Source of the DNA: UBA6059 sp040219045
GTDB lineage: Bacteria > Bacteroidota > Bacteroidia > Cytophagales > Cyclobacteriaceae
DNA length: 64,000 nt
Direction of reading: 5' to 3'
NCBI GenBank assembly: GCA_965229505.1
Contig: OZ245881.1
Coordinates: 1,426,001-1,490,000 of the forward strand
The translations under genes and the position numbers were made by a program. The notes beneath the pieces were generated by a model. It was not told where the DNA came from. It ran no database searches and worked only from the letters and a program-made list of their open reading frames with translations. This document shows, piece after piece, positions 42,378 to 52,498 of the stretch. The number at the start of each line of letters is the position of its first letter. Position 1 is the stretch's first letter.

Positions 42378-43721
42378 CTAGTGTTCATTGATGAACCAGT
42401 CCGCATACTCCCTGATTCTGGTAATGAGATAATAAGGGAGATTGAGTAAGGTAAATGTGCGGCCAGTAGGGGTCTTTACATTCTCTACGTGAAACTTCCC
42501 TGCATACAGCCTTATCGCATAATGATGATCACAAACTTCCATGTATTGATGCAGCGATCTCAGCTTTCCAAATGGGCCTGACTTCACTTCCATAGGTATC
42601 AAGTAGCCACCATGAGCTAATACCAAATCTAACTCAGACTGTGCCCCAGGCTTCTGACGCACCCAGAATGTAGGTCTAAACAACGGGTCATAATGAATAG
42701 ACATCAACTGCTGGGTGATCATGTGCTGAATAACTTTCCCCTTGTAGATATTATTGAGGTCTTCCAGCCCCAGCAAATCTTTTTGGATACCCAATGAAAA
42801 GTTCAGTAAGCCCGTATCCAGATACTGAAGTCTAGGGGCTTTCTTAATGTCTTCCTCAGCGGGAGGAGAAGTCTTTGTCGTCGGGTAGATCAAATGGATC
42901 ACACGCGCCTGAGCCAGCGAATGCATGGCCTCCCCAACTTCACGAGACCGGTAGTTGGAGTTACCAAAATTTTGAAAAGTAATCCTTCGATCCGCCTCAC
43001 GAGGTGCCGTCCTGATAATGTGCCTGATGATCTTCCGCTCCGTTGGATTACGCGCGTACTTCACCACATCATCGTCATATGACTTAATGAGCGCACCATA
43101 GTAGGGCTGTATCTCTGTGTAGTCTTTCGACATTACAAATCGAGCTACTATCTCAGGCATCCCACCAATAATCGCAAACTCGTTGAAGAGGCGCAGGAGC
43201 TTTTCATGTGCATAAGATTCTATGGGTAAGTTGGTCAGCAGCTCCAGAGCATGGTCTTCACCCAAGGCTCTCAGGTATTCTTCAAACTCCAGTGGTCCCA
43301 GCGTGAGATACTCTACCCTACCTACCGGAAAACTATTCACCTCATCCAGTACATGCTCTAACAGTGACCCTGCTGCTACAACATCCACTTGAGGAAAATC
43401 CTCATAAAAATATCTTAGCCAGCCAATCACCTTTGGCAACTCCTGGATCTCATCGATGAATAGTAGTAGTGACCCTTTGGACAGACTCACCTTATACTCA
43501 AGTAGCAGTGAATTCATCACGACATCCAAATGCTCATTATCAAAAATCCGTCTGTGTTTTGACCGCTCAAGGTTGATATAGACGTATTGATCATAGTGAT
43601 CGGCAAATTGATCAATCAAGGTAGTCTTACCCACCTGACGTGCTCCCCTGATAATCAGAGGTTTATGATCGTTTCTATTTTTCCATTTGAGAAGCTCATT
43701 TATAATACTTCGAACTATCAT
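42378..43721 (-). CDS. AAA ATPase with C-terminal DUF4143
   Basis: The 447-residue protein has Walker A GARQVGKTT (about residues 26-34), Walker B LLLFIDE with Asp90, and a C-terminal DUF4143 region (LVLAHGGYLIPMEVKSGPFGKL), which often carries a nuclease-like EVKS motif. These ATPases abound in bacteria and archaea, are often linked to mobile DNA or defence, and have no settled function. Three 33-base direct repeats lie immediately upstream and the last ends on the start codon. It is a single gene, transcribed toward the amidohydrolase gene. Confidence 0.8.
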   Translation of the reverse strand: MIVRSIINELLKWKNRNDHKPLIIRGARQVGKTTLIDQFADHYDQYVYINLERSKHRRIFDNEHLDVVMNSLLLEYKVSLSKGSLLLFIDEIQELPKVIGWLRYFYEDFPQVDVVAAGSLLEHVLDEVNSFPVGRVEYLTLGPLEFEEYLRALGEDHALELLTNLPIESYAHEKLLRLFNEFAIIGGMPEIVARFVMSKDYTEIQPYYGALIKSYDDDVVKYARNPTERKIIRHIIRTAPREADRRITFQNFGNSNYRSREVGEAMHSLAQARVIHLIYPTTKTSPPAEEDIKKAPRLQYLDTGLLNFSLGIQKDLLGLEDLNNIYKGKVIQHMITQQLMSIHYDPLFRPTFWVRQKPGAQSELDLVLAHGGYLIPMEVKSGPFGKLRSLHQYMEVCDHHYAIRLYAGKFHVENVKTPTGRTFTLLNLPYYLITRIREYADWFINEH

Positions 43722-43811
43722 TGTAACATATTAGGGGTAAAAATAAGTCATTATTGTAACAGATTTAGGGTAAATATATAGAGTTATTGTAACAGATTTA
43801 GGGTAAATAAT
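43721..43811. repeat. Three direct repeats of exact 33-bp period before the ATPase gene
   Basis: Units begin at 43721, 43754 and 43787. Each starts TTGTAACA, followed by (T/G)AT-T-AGGGTAAA and a variable tail of about 11 bases; units 2 and 3 share the first 22 bases. The first base of unit 1 is the A of the ATPase ATG read on the minus strand. This looks like an operator array or a translation-control repeat. The remainder of the spacer (43812-43859) shows nothing more. Confidence 0.7.
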
Positions 43812-43859
43812 GGAAAGACTCTTACAAACAAGGCATCAACAATGCACTCATCATGGTTT

Positions 43860-46169
43860 TCACAAATCAGAAACGACCTCAAACCTCCTGGAGGCAGTAT
43901 TACCCAGCCCGTCAACTACGGTTACTTGATATTCTCCCATGGGCAAAGAAATGGATTGCTTGTGCTCCTGCTGGGTGGTGCTAATAAACTCGTCATTGAG
44001 ATGCCAAAAGAGCTGAGCCTCCATGTCCTGATGTGAAGCTTCGATAATCACTTCACTTGACTGTCCCGCCAGCTCTCTGGGAATAAAGATCTTGGAGCCC
44101 GGCTTAGGATAATTGATAGCCAAAAGGCCCGGTGATTCTAGCGAACACCCGTCTAAGGTCGATGGTTTTCCCCGGTAGTCAGAGTGGTTTTGTGCATAGT
44201 AGAAACCCTGGGCAGGTGGCAGGATAAATACGGATTTTTGAACGGCTCTATCTGAGGGGTAGCAATCTCGATTGACCTGATAGGTAGCGGTCTCATCCAG
44301 CCAAAGTGGTACGTGATAACTACACACACCCGCTTTCTGAGCATTTTGTCCAAGCTTCATTGTGTTGATCTCTATGCAATGGGGTCCGGCCAGCATGCCC
44401 GAAATACTGCAAACATTTTCAGATATGGAAAAGGGCTCAAGCCCCTCCAGCCACCCTGGGTCATGAGAGGATAGTCGGATCACCTCCGTCAATACCGGCC
44501 CTGCGGCGGTCGCACCTGTCATACCTGCGCGACCTTCACCGTCAGCATTCCCCACCCAGACGGCCACTAGCACTTCTCCATTTAGACCGATAGCCCAGGC
44601 ATCTCTGAACCCAAAACTGGTGCCGGTCTTCCAGACCATTACCTGGCTGCTGTGGAAGTTTTGCCAATGTTCATCAGCACCCGGTCGCTTCAGCTCCGTC
44701 ATAGCTTTGAAGGTGTGCCAGATACTGATTTCTTCAAAGTTGGCATCTGGCAGGCTCTGTCCGTTAAAGTCAAAGGAGATCTCCTGGTTGTATTCATTGG
44801 CGAGCCTGCGATACATACTAAAGTACGCCTGAGCGAGCTCCCAAAGCCTGACCTCAGCTCCTCCCAACACCATGGTAAGGCCATAATGGCCGGGGGGCTG
44901 ATTCAGCGTACTGATGCCGAGCTCTCCCAGCCGCTGATGAAACCGCTCATAGCCAAAGTCCTTGAGCAGATGTGTAAAAGGGATATTGAGCGACATAGCA
45001 AGTGCCTGGTTGGCGTTGATGACACCTTCATAGCCTCGGCTAAAGTTTTTGGGACTATACCCGCCAAAAAAAGACGGGATATCAGGAAGCAGCATTTCCG
45101 GTAGGATCTCTCCCTCCGATAATGCCGCCGCATAAAGGAACGGCTTGAGGATGCTCCCACTACTCCGGGGCTTTTGTATCACATCTACCTGAAACCCATC
45201 TGCCGTCGCGTCCTTCGTATTGCCTACATACGACAGCACCTCTCCATCTTTCAGATCCACTACCAATACAGCCAGGTTGTCCACGCCATTTCCCTTGAGT
45301 ACCCCATGTTTTCTTTCAACTATTTCGGTGACCCTCCTTTGCCAAAAGGGATCGATAGAAGTCTTGACCTGTTGCCCATTATTACTCTCTCTGATGGTGG
45401 TGAGCAGGTGAGGAGCATTTTGAGGGATATCATACGGTGTTCCTGGTAAGGGCTCTTCCAGGCTAAGCTGCAGATCCAAACTGTCCATGAGTCCTCTGCT
45501 GTGGATTTTTCTTAGCAGAAAATCCCTTTTTCGTCTCAATTCGTCCTGCCCCGTGCCCGGATAAATAACCCCGGGTTGATTGGGGAGGACGGCAAGCGCT
45601 GCGCTCTCGGCCCACGTGAGCAGATGTGGTGCTCTCCCATAGTAGCGCCACGAAGCAGCCTCCATACCCACCACATTACCCCCAAATGGTGCCATTGAAG
45701 CATACGTAGTTAAAATCTCATCTTTAGACCAATGCAACTCCAATCGCAGGGACATAGCCATCTCAATGGCTTTTTGCACCACCGTACGATCATTGGCTTC
45801 CATCATTCTGGCCACTTGCATGGTGATCGTGCTAGCCCCACTGACCACTCTGCCACGTGCTACATTCTGGTAAGCAGCTCTCGCTACCGCAATGGGGTTG
45901 ATGCCTGGGTGGCTATAGAAATGCTCGTCTTCAAATAAAAGTATGCACGTTCGGAGTTTCTCCGGAATCGAATCAGGTCTTGGAAATCGCCATTGCTCGT
46001 CAGCAGCAATGGAGGCGCTCAACAGGTTGCCCTCCCGATCATTGAGTACAGTAGAAAGTGGGTATGGGACTTCCCTTGGAGGAATTGCCAAAAAAATTGC
46101 GCAAAATATGATCGCGCAGCTCAATAAGATGAGCTGACTTCTAGGGGCGATATTTTGCGGTAGCTTCAT
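43860..46169 (-). CDS. pbpC: Penicillin-binding protein 1C
   Basis: The 769-residue bifunctional peptidoglycan synthase has a membrane anchor (residues about 12-30), then a GT51 glycosyltransferase (EDEHFYSHPGINPIAVARA and SGASTITMQVARM, catalytic Glu near 80). The transpeptidase has SILK (Ser339, Lys342), SLN (393-395) and KTG (514-516). A C-terminal BiPBP_C domain follows. The ATG at 46169 is preferred over the TTG at 46175. It starts seven bases after the alpha-2-macroglobulin gene, the same pairing seen in many Gram-negatives. Confidence 0.92.
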   Translation of the reverse strand: MKLPQNIAPRSQLILLSCAIIFCAIFLAIPPREVPYPLSTVLNDREGNLLSASIAADEQWRFPRPDSIPEKLRTCILLFEDEHFYSHPGINPIAVARAAYQNVARGRVVSGASTITMQVARMMEANDRTVVQKAIEMAMSLRLELHWSKDEILTTYASMAPFGGNVVGMEAASWRYYGRAPHLLTWAESAALAVLPNQPGVIYPGTGQDELRRKRDFLLRKIHSRGLMDSLDLQLSLEEPLPGTPYDIPQNAPHLLTTIRESNNGQQVKTSIDPFWQRRVTEIVERKHGVLKGNGVDNLAVLVVDLKDGEVLSYVGNTKDATADGFQVDVIQKPRSSGSILKPFLYAAALSEGEILPEMLLPDIPSFFGGYSPKNFSRGYEGVINANQALAMSLNIPFTHLLKDFGYERFHQRLGELGISTLNQPPGHYGLTMVLGGAEVRLWELAQAYFSMYRRLANEYNQEISFDFNGQSLPDANFEEISIWHTFKAMTELKRPGADEHWQNFHSSQVMVWKTGTSFGFRDAWAIGLNGEVLVAVWVGNADGEGRAGMTGATAAGPVLTEVIRLSSHDPGWLEGLEPFSISENVCSISGMLAGPHCIEINTMKLGQNAQKAGVCSYHVPLWLDETATYQVNRDCYPSDRAVQKSVFILPPAQGFYYAQNHSDYRGKPSTLDGCSLESPGLLAINYPKPGSKIFIPRELAGQSSEVIIEASHQDMEAQLFWHLNDEFISTTQQEHKQSISLPMGEYQVTVVDGLGNTASRRFEVVSDL

Positions 46170-46175
46170 CACCAA

Positions 46176-49100
46176 TCACTCATAAACACTTACCCACTTG
46201 CCGGGATTCTTGGCATGAATCGATGCTCTGTACATCGCCTCGGCGTATGCCCCAGACATGTAAAATTTACCCGGGTAGGCGGCTGTGACACTAACTTTAA
46301 AAGTCTTGCTCTCCTTGGACGCCAAATGGAAATAAGTGTAAACCCGATCGTCCCGAATATCCTGAAAATCATAGGTACTGTATTCATCGGACTGCTGCTC
46401 GTTGAGTCGATCATTTTGAATTTCCCAGCCAGAGGGGAGTATGTGAGAAAGTGCAATATCCCTGACCGCACCATAGGCATACTCGTTTTTCACCGTGACT
46501 AACACATCAAAGGAGCTACCAAGTTGCACAGAGTCTGGTTTCATAGGCCTGCCCGTCTGATCAACATACCTGACGGTAATCCCTAGATCTGATTGGTCTA
46601 TCACCTCGTCTCCAGGCTTAGGCGTGCCGGTGATGGTCAGTGTAGCAAATAATGTCGCTTCGCCATTGTTCCTGACAATGAGCTTATCACCATCGTCAGG
46701 ATTGATGGCAGATCGATAAAGCGCCTTTTCAGCCTTCCAGGTGGTTTGAGTATTGCCATAGCTGATGGCTGCTTCGAGAGGTCTATCGGCACCATTGGCC
46801 TCTACGTACTTACCAATGGCTAAAAGGGCGTAAGCCGTCTCCTGTGTACTCATCCATTCACCACTCGACAGCTGATCAGAAAGCTCCTGTATCACTTTAA
46901 ACGCCTCTGTGTAGTCTTCCAGATAAACCCTTGTCTCCAGCAAAATAGCCAGGTCTCTGTGATAAGAGCCATAGCTATAGTAGTAATAACTATACGGCTC
47001 CTTCTTGAGCTTTATGTCCGAGCCGGAGAGTAGTGATCGTGCAGCATCTTTGCGCCCAATGACAGCATATGCAGCAGCCAGCTTGCATATCGCCTGATAG
47101 GACTTGCCGGATGTGCTTCTGAGCCGATTCATGGCACCTAGCTCGGGGTAGCCCGCTATCGCCAACGTGAACAATCGATAGGATTGTATCAGGTCAGAGT
47201 CCCAATGGTCGGTAGACTTGGTCCATTGAGTTGCCTTGCTCTTCTGGAATTTTCGCAGACCATCGATCAAGTCAGTAGGCACTGCGTAACCCATCTTTTG
47301 CGCCTCTATTAAGAAATGATACGCATAACTTGAGCCCCAGCTACTAGAACGACCCGATCCCGGCCAATAGCTCATTCCACCACCTGAGATTTGAAACCTC
47401 GAAAGACTTTTGATAGCAGCCTGTATATTGGTTTCTATCTGTACACGCTGCTCGCTGCTGAGCGTGGTGACATGCCCCAGATACAGTTGTGGGAAAACAG
47501 CGGAAACCGTCTGTTCTATGCAACCGTGGGGGTAGCGCATAAGGTATTGCAGCCGCTGCTCGATATTGATTGAAGGTATTGATGCTACTTCAAGCGATAC
47601 TTCATTGGTGCCGTCCATGCCGAACAAGCCAATGTCAAGCTCCTGGCTTTGACCTTTCTCGATCTGGACAACCTTGGCGACTGTCTGAGCAGTATTTGGG
47701 GCTCTGGAGACCATATTGATCTCATGGCGTGCGTTCTCTCTTCCCGAACTAGCGGTCACAGTGATTTGCCCTGATCCTGTCCGCTCGGCTACTTCCAAAT
47801 CAAAGTAGAGCGTACCACTTTCCTTGTCCAGCATGATCGTCTGTGTTTTCTCACCTGTCAAGCTCAACACGCCGGTGGCAGTTACCTCAACGCTCGCCTC
47901 TTTTATTTGGTCGACATAGCGGAATACATTTACCGGTAGGCTAACTGTCTCACCAGGACCTACCACCCGCGGCATAGTCCCCTGCACCATGAGTGGCTTT
48001 ACCACTGGAGTGGTCTTGTCGGCACTACCGTAAGTCTGGTCCAACCCTGCCACGACCATGGTCTTTACAGACCCGATATACTCGGGCATAGTGAAGCTGT
48101 GCTCAGCAGTCTCACCTGCACCCAGATAGTAAGGCCCCATAAACTGAACGACCGGCTTGAACCTGCTTTCCTGCATTTTGTCAGTATCGGACAGGCTTCC
48201 TTCTCCTCCACCGATAGCCATCAAGCGCTCCAGTCGCCCACCATATGCACCGATCACTTCATCGTACATATCCCATGTCTTCACACCGATGGCCTCTTTA
48301 CTATAGAAATGATCCCATGGCTGGGGTGTCTTAAAGTTGGTAATATCGAGTAGTCCCTCATCCACTACCGCAAGGGTATAGGACATAGGCTGATCGTTGG
48401 CCTCTGAGATTTCGATCTCAACGAGCCCACCCGGCTCCAACTCATCCTGCATGCTAATGATCGGAGTGATCTTCGTCTTTGGGTCAAACACCTTGATTGG
48501 GGCGATACCATAAAGTCTAATAGGTAGATCATTGATGGTCTGCCCGTGTGGCTGGAGCAGGGTCACATGGAGGTAGACATTGGGTGCCATATTTGTGGTA
48601 GCGGGAATCTCGATGGTCGTCCACTCCTTTTCACTCTTCACCCAAAAATTGTCTAGCACGGTACTTCCATTTTCCACACTGACAAGCACTTGTCCTTCCA
48701 GGCTGCCCTTCATGGTGACTTTGATCGTTTCACCCACAGCATACTCCGACTTGTCCGTGCTGACCTCCAGAGACGAAGCACCCAGGCTCGAATCTCCATC
48801 ACCTCCATACCAGGATGTGTAGAAGACCTTGCTCGCGGAGTGTCCAGAGGAGGGGTCATGCACTACCGCAATAAATCGACCCCAGCTCGGGCTGTTGATC
48901 TCAAAGATGACATTGGCCTTGCCCTCCTGCGTATCAAAAGTCTCGGACTGCACCAAAGTGGCATAGCCAGATGAAATATAATTGGTGGAATTGTCGGATG
49001 ACTCGTCCCACCACCATCGCCAATTGAGTCGGTATAATTTGAACTCCAATCCAGACTTAGAAACAGGTCTTCCTTCCGAGTTGAGGCTTACCACGGCAAG

Positions 49101-51668
49101 GCTTTGGGGTTGATCCCGCTCAATCCGGTTATTGGCGTCCGCACTGGTGAGATTGATACCAACGAAAGTCTCATAAGGCAGATAAGTGTACGACTCGGCG
49201 TTGATGCTAAAGCCCCCACCGGGCTCAAAGGCTTTGGTGTTAAAAGTCGCCCTGATTGCTCCGGGAGACTGTGGTTTGGAAGGGAGGTTCACCTCAAAAT
49301 TGGTTTTTCCTTCTTCATCCACCTTCCCCTCATAGACCACCTGGGGGTTTTGGTAGAAGCTCTTCCCACTATCGTCAAATTCATATTGACCAAATCCCTC
49401 GAAGGTGGTGTTGGTCTCGGTCAGCCGAAGTTCGGTCTCTACAGCGAGATTGCTCCCATTCAAGCCAGTCAGCCAATTGACCTCCATTTTTCCAGTGAGG
49501 TTGCGATCCGTATAAGGAATACGCTTGTCACCCAGATCGAGGTTGATCTTCAGGCGATTGGGCTTGATGGTCTCCACCTTCACCGTCTTGTTAAATTGAT
49601 TGTTTCCTACAGTGAATTTAGCCTGCCAATTACCTGTAGCTGCATCAGAAGCAGTTTTGGTTTTGAAGGTATAGAGGCCATTCACACCATTAGTCAATAC
49701 CTGCTTGTCCTGAACCGTGCCCCTGGGATCTCTTAGCTCCATCACTACAGGATGCTGGGCAGGTATTTTGTCGCTGGGGTCTTCCAGCATAAAGCTGAGA
49801 TAAATATCATCACCAGGCCTCCAAACGCCTCTTTCTCCATATATAAACCCCTTGAGCCCTCCTCTGACGCGATCGCCAGATACATCGAAATTGCTCATTG
49901 AAAGCGAGGTATTATCGTTCAACTTCAAATAGGATTTCTGACCTTGGTAATCTGCGATGATAAGGAAAGGCCTTCTTTCTGGTAAGACACGCGCCTGTCC
50001 CGTTGCATCTGCATTTACATTTTTCAACTCCTGCAATTGATAATCCAATACCGTTATACTGGCCTGTACGGGCTGTGCCGTTCTCATATCGGTCGTGAAG
50101 ATATTCATAGAGTTGTCAGCGCCTATCTTCGCCATCAGGCCAAGGTCGCTGGCCAGGAGACTGGTCAGTGCAAAATTGTCCGGCCGGTAGTACGAAAGAT
50201 GACATGGGTTCTCTCGCTGCGACCAATCGTAACCTGATGGATATCGGTAGTTCCAGGGGCTCCCCCAGCTGTCAAACTGGTCATCGCTATAGATGCTCCA
50301 GTCAGATATCTCATCGTCAGGAGTAATTTCTGCTGCCGACTCACAGGGGTAATTGGAGTCTTGTGGCAAGAAGCCAATCTGCACCTGATAAAGGGCTCCC
50401 CGCTCTGCTTCGAATAGCTTCGAAAGCTCTAATGTAAACCGGTTCCATTTGGTCAAGTCAGCCGCTTGCTCCTCTAGTGATATCCTCCTGTTCAGAACTT
50501 TCTGCCCTACTCTTGTCAATTGATCACTACCGGAATAGTCATTGATCTGGAAAAACTGGGGTAGATTGTCCTCAAAGACCTGCACGACTGTGACCCTCAC
50601 CGCTTTGAGATTAACTGCCTCAAAGGGCAATACAAGACCATCCGTCGCGGGTAGTATGCTGCCGTTACCCACCAGTTTCACCTGTGGCTTTTCAGGCTCG
50701 AAAGCAATATAATTGATGGTATTGATGCCGAGAGCTTTGCCTTTTGTATTCCTGACACCCTCGGAAATTTCCAGTTTGCGAGTACCACTGAGATTGCCAG
50801 GTACGTAGACTTGAAGCTCATTACCCTTCACTACGAGGCTGGGTGATTCCACACCCTCTACCTGCACAAGTCCATTAAGGTTTTGGTTTGCATCAAGTGG
50901 GTCAGTGAAGAATACCGATATAAACGGGTTGGGTTCAGTATTGACTTTTGTGGAGAGGATAGCGAAAACCTGAGCTGATGGCACATCGATGGAGAAGTCT
51001 TCTTTTCTGCTCACACCAATCGCATTTCCGGTTACTGTCAATGCCACTGCACTTTCTGTCTGCGCTCGTTTGATCCCGCTAACTTCAAACCGATGATTGG
51101 TGCTGCTCGAGTGCAACCAGCTTACCTCAAGACCATCAGGTAGCTCAAGCATTTGCTCAACCTCCTCATTAGCAGCATGGTCGGCGAGACTTATCTGTCC
51201 TGTCAATGAGAGTAGGTCAGGTTGGGTCGGATCAGGCACCTCAACTGGTGAGAGGTTAACGTCAAAGTTTTGCTCGATTACCTTGATGGAAATTTTGAAG
51301 ACTCTCAAATCATCAGGTACCTCCACAATGGTACCAAGCCGAAGATTGAACTGATATTGTGCTCCTGATTTTAGCTCCTTCTCAGGTGAAAAAGTGATCT
51401 CATGGGGGCCTGTCTTCACCAGTGTGCCAACTAAAGTGGGCTTGATGTCAAAAATCTCATCAACACTCAGATCGTCAGGTACCGTGACAGTCTCATCAAA
51501 AAGCACACGCATATTGCTTCTCTTAGAGACTGTACCGTTTGTGAAGGCCTTAATGTACTGTGAGAACCGAGCGTCGTAGCTGCTATTGGATTGGCCATCA
51601 GACGGGTCTGACTGACAGGAGATAAGGAATGTGAGAAGTATGATTATACAGACCGAGTACTTGTACAT
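46176..51668 (-). CDS. Bacterial alpha-2-macroglobulin, thioester type, lipoprotein
   Basis: The 1830-residue protein has a lipoprotein signal (LLTFLISC, Cys near 18), so it is membrane-anchored in the periplasm. MG-type beta domains fill the first two thirds, followed by a bait/A2M region and a thioester motif HGCIEQT with Cys1383. An alpha/alpha toroid of helices follows (about 1370-1660) and a C-terminal receptor-like domain. It should trap incoming proteases covalently and guard the cell when the wall is damaged. It works with PbpC, which repairs peptidoglycan and is encoded directly downstream. The length is close to that of E. coli YfhM (about 1650) plus extra MG domains. Confidence 0.9.
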   Translation of the reverse strand: MYKYSVCIIILLTFLISCQSDPSDGQSNSSYDARFSQYIKAFTNGTVSKRSNMRVLFDETVTVPDDLSVDEIFDIKPTLVGTLVKTGPHEITFSPEKELKSGAQYQFNLRLGTIVEVPDDLRVFKISIKVIEQNFDVNLSPVEVPDPTQPDLLSLTGQISLADHAANEEVEQMLELPDGLEVSWLHSSSTNHRFEVSGIKRAQTESAVALTVTGNAIGVSRKEDFSIDVPSAQVFAILSTKVNTEPNPFISVFFTDPLDANQNLNGLVQVEGVESPSLVVKGNELQVYVPGNLSGTRKLEISEGVRNTKGKALGINTINYIAFEPEKPQVKLVGNGSILPATDGLVLPFEAVNLKAVRVTVVQVFEDNLPQFFQINDYSGSDQLTRVGQKVLNRRISLEEQAADLTKWNRFTLELSKLFEAERGALYQVQIGFLPQDSNYPCESAAEITPDDEISDWSIYSDDQFDSWGSPWNYRYPSGYDWSQRENPCHLSYYRPDNFALTSLLASDLGLMAKIGADNSMNIFTTDMRTAQPVQASITVLDYQLQELKNVNADATGQARVLPERRPFLIIADYQGQKSYLKLNDNTSLSMSNFDVSGDRVRGGLKGFIYGERGVWRPGDDIYLSFMLEDPSDKIPAQHPVVMELRDPRGTVQDKQVLTNGVNGLYTFKTKTASDAATGNWQAKFTVGNNQFNKTVKVETIKPNRLKINLDLGDKRIPYTDRNLTGKMEVNWLTGLNGSNLAVETELRLTETNTTFEGFGQYEFDDSGKSFYQNPQVVYEGKVDEEGKTNFEVNLPSKPQSPGAIRATFNTKAFEPGGGFSINAESYTYLPYETFVGINLTSADANNRIERDQPQSLAVVSLNSEGRPVSKSGLEFKLYRLNWRWWWDESSDNSTNYISSGYATLVQSETFDTQEGKANVIFEINSPSWGRFIAVVHDPSSGHSASKVFYTSWYGGDGDSSLGASSLEVSTDKSEYAVGETIKVTMKGSLEGQVLVSVENGSTVLDNFWVKSEKEWTTIEIPATTNMAPNVYLHVTLLQPHGQTINDLPIRLYGIAPIKVFDPKTKITPIISMQDELEPGGLVEIEISEANDQPMSYTLAVVDEGLLDITNFKTPQPWDHFYSKEAIGVKTWDMYDEVIGAYGGRLERLMAIGGGEGSLSDTDKMQESRFKPVVQFMGPYYLGAGETAEHSFTMPEYIGSVKTMVVAGLDQTYGSADKTTPVVKPLMVQGTMPRVVGPGETVSLPVNVFRYVDQIKEASVEVTATGVLSLTGEKTQTIMLDKESGTLYFDLEVAERTGSGQITVTASSGRENARHEINMVSRAPNTAQTVAKVVQIEKGQSQELDIGLFGMDGTNEVSLEVASIPSINIEQRLQYLMRYPHGCIEQTVSAVFPQLYLGHVTTLSSEQRVQIETNIQAAIKSLSRFQISGGGMSYWPGSGRSSSWGSSYAYHFLIEAQKMGYAVPTDLIDGLRKFQKSKATQWTKSTDHWDSDLIQSYRLFTLAIAGYPELGAMNRLRSTSGKSYQAICKLAAAYAVIGRKDAARSLLSGSDIKLKKEPYSYYYYSYGSYHRDLAILLETRVYLEDYTEAFKVIQELSDQLSSGEWMSTQETAYALLAIGKYVEANGADRPLEAAISYGNTQTTWKAEKALYRSAINPDDGDKLIVRNNGEATLFATLTITGTPKPGDEVIDQSDLGITVRYVDQTGRPMKPDSVQLGSSFDVLVTVKNEYAYGAVRDIALSHILPSGWEIQNDRLNEQQSDEYSTYDFQDIRDDRVYTYFHLASKESKTFKVSVTAAYPGKFYMSGAYAEAMYRASIHAKNPGKWVSVYE

Positions 51669-51725
51669 AACAATAGATGATTGTGATGTACTGAAAGTAC
51701 TGGAATGAAATAATTAATGCAACTT

Positions 51726-51746
51726 CATGACCAAAGGATGGTCATG
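51726..51746. promoter_or_regulatory. Palindrome upstream of the alpha-2-macroglobulin gene
   Basis: CATGACC-AAAGGAT-GGTCATG lies 58 bases before the start codon. The arms are seven bases and perfect. It may be an operator or part of the promoter; the region also has the tandem AGTACTG-like motif at about 51690. Confidence 0.35.
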
Positions 51747-51834
51747 CAATCGGCTATGCACCACAGTTATCATTCTTGATCCAAGTATATGAATAGAAGC
51801 TCAGCCAGGAGACAATACGATAAAGGGTCTTTGC

Positions 51835-52491
51835 TCAAAATCCCCCAAACCGGATGCTGAAGTTGCCAGACCAGCTGGTGAGGTCATCATCACCCAATGT
51901 AGTGAGGTCACTGCCACTCACCCATCGATAAGAGGCACCAAGTCCCAGCCTGAGCACCTGAGTAATGTTGACTTCAAGCTCCAGACCTGGCTCCACAACA
52001 AAAAAAGCAGATCGCTCGATTGAATACTCACTATCTGAAAATGTAGCAAAATAGTTCTCATCAGATACCTCTACTCCACCAGCACCTAGCAGGACGGGTA
52101 CGCTCAGGTGAATCATTTTCTCCGGTGCAATCATCCCTCCAAGCAACATACCCGCATAGCCGCCATAGAGGCGCAAAGGCTCTATTTGACTTGGTGATGG
52201 ATTCCCATCAAACTCCGCCCTGGTGGCAATACCATAACCCGCCAGGCCAAAGAGGAATCTCCTGTTGACGACTAATCCGGCTCTTGCACCCAACAGCATC
52301 GCTCTTGTGTCGACAAAATCGGTGACCTTGAAATCTATGGCTCCAAATCCACCCAGGTCATTGTTGCGGTTGAGAAGTGATCTGACTTCAGAGACATTTT
52401 CCTTGTCAACATATCGCTGTGCGTGACTAGACTGTGAAATGCCAAACAAAAAAATGAGTGCGGCTATTAAGAAGGCGAATAGGTTCCTCAT
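51835..52491 (-). CDS. Predicted outer-membrane beta-barrel protein, sigma operon last gene
   Basis: The 218-residue protein begins with a signal peptide (MRNLFAFLIAALIFLFGISQSSHAQ region, positions 1-25). The ATG at 52491 is chosen over upstream Mets that would run into the preceding gene. The mature part alternates hydrophobic and polar residues with many aromatics and Gly, and ends in Phe (NFSIRFGGF), as outer-membrane barrels do. Function unknown. It follows the previous barrel gene by seven bases and is the last of a five-gene sigma-factor operon. Confidence 0.65.
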   Translation of the reverse strand: MRNLFAFLIAALIFLFGISQSSHAQRYVDKENVSEVRSLLNRNNDLGGFGAIDFKVTDFVDTRAMLLGARAGLVVNRRFLFGLAGYGIATRAEFDGNPSPSQIEPLRLYGGYAGMLLGGMIAPEKMIHLSVPVLLGAGGVEVSDENYFATFSDSEYSIERSAFFVVEPGLELEVNITQVLRLGLGASYRWVSGSDLTTLGDDDLTSWSGNFSIRFGGF

Positions 52492-52498
52492 GTCAAAA

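Noticed and set aside
43721..43811. CRISPR array
   Set aside because: Only three units, no unique spacers of CRISPR size, and they sit against a start codon with no cas genes in the window.
49104..49736. 210-codon open frame on the plus strand inside the alpha-2-macroglobulin gene
   Set aside because: It is antisense to a strongly supported gene, shares its codon phase, and shows no family features.
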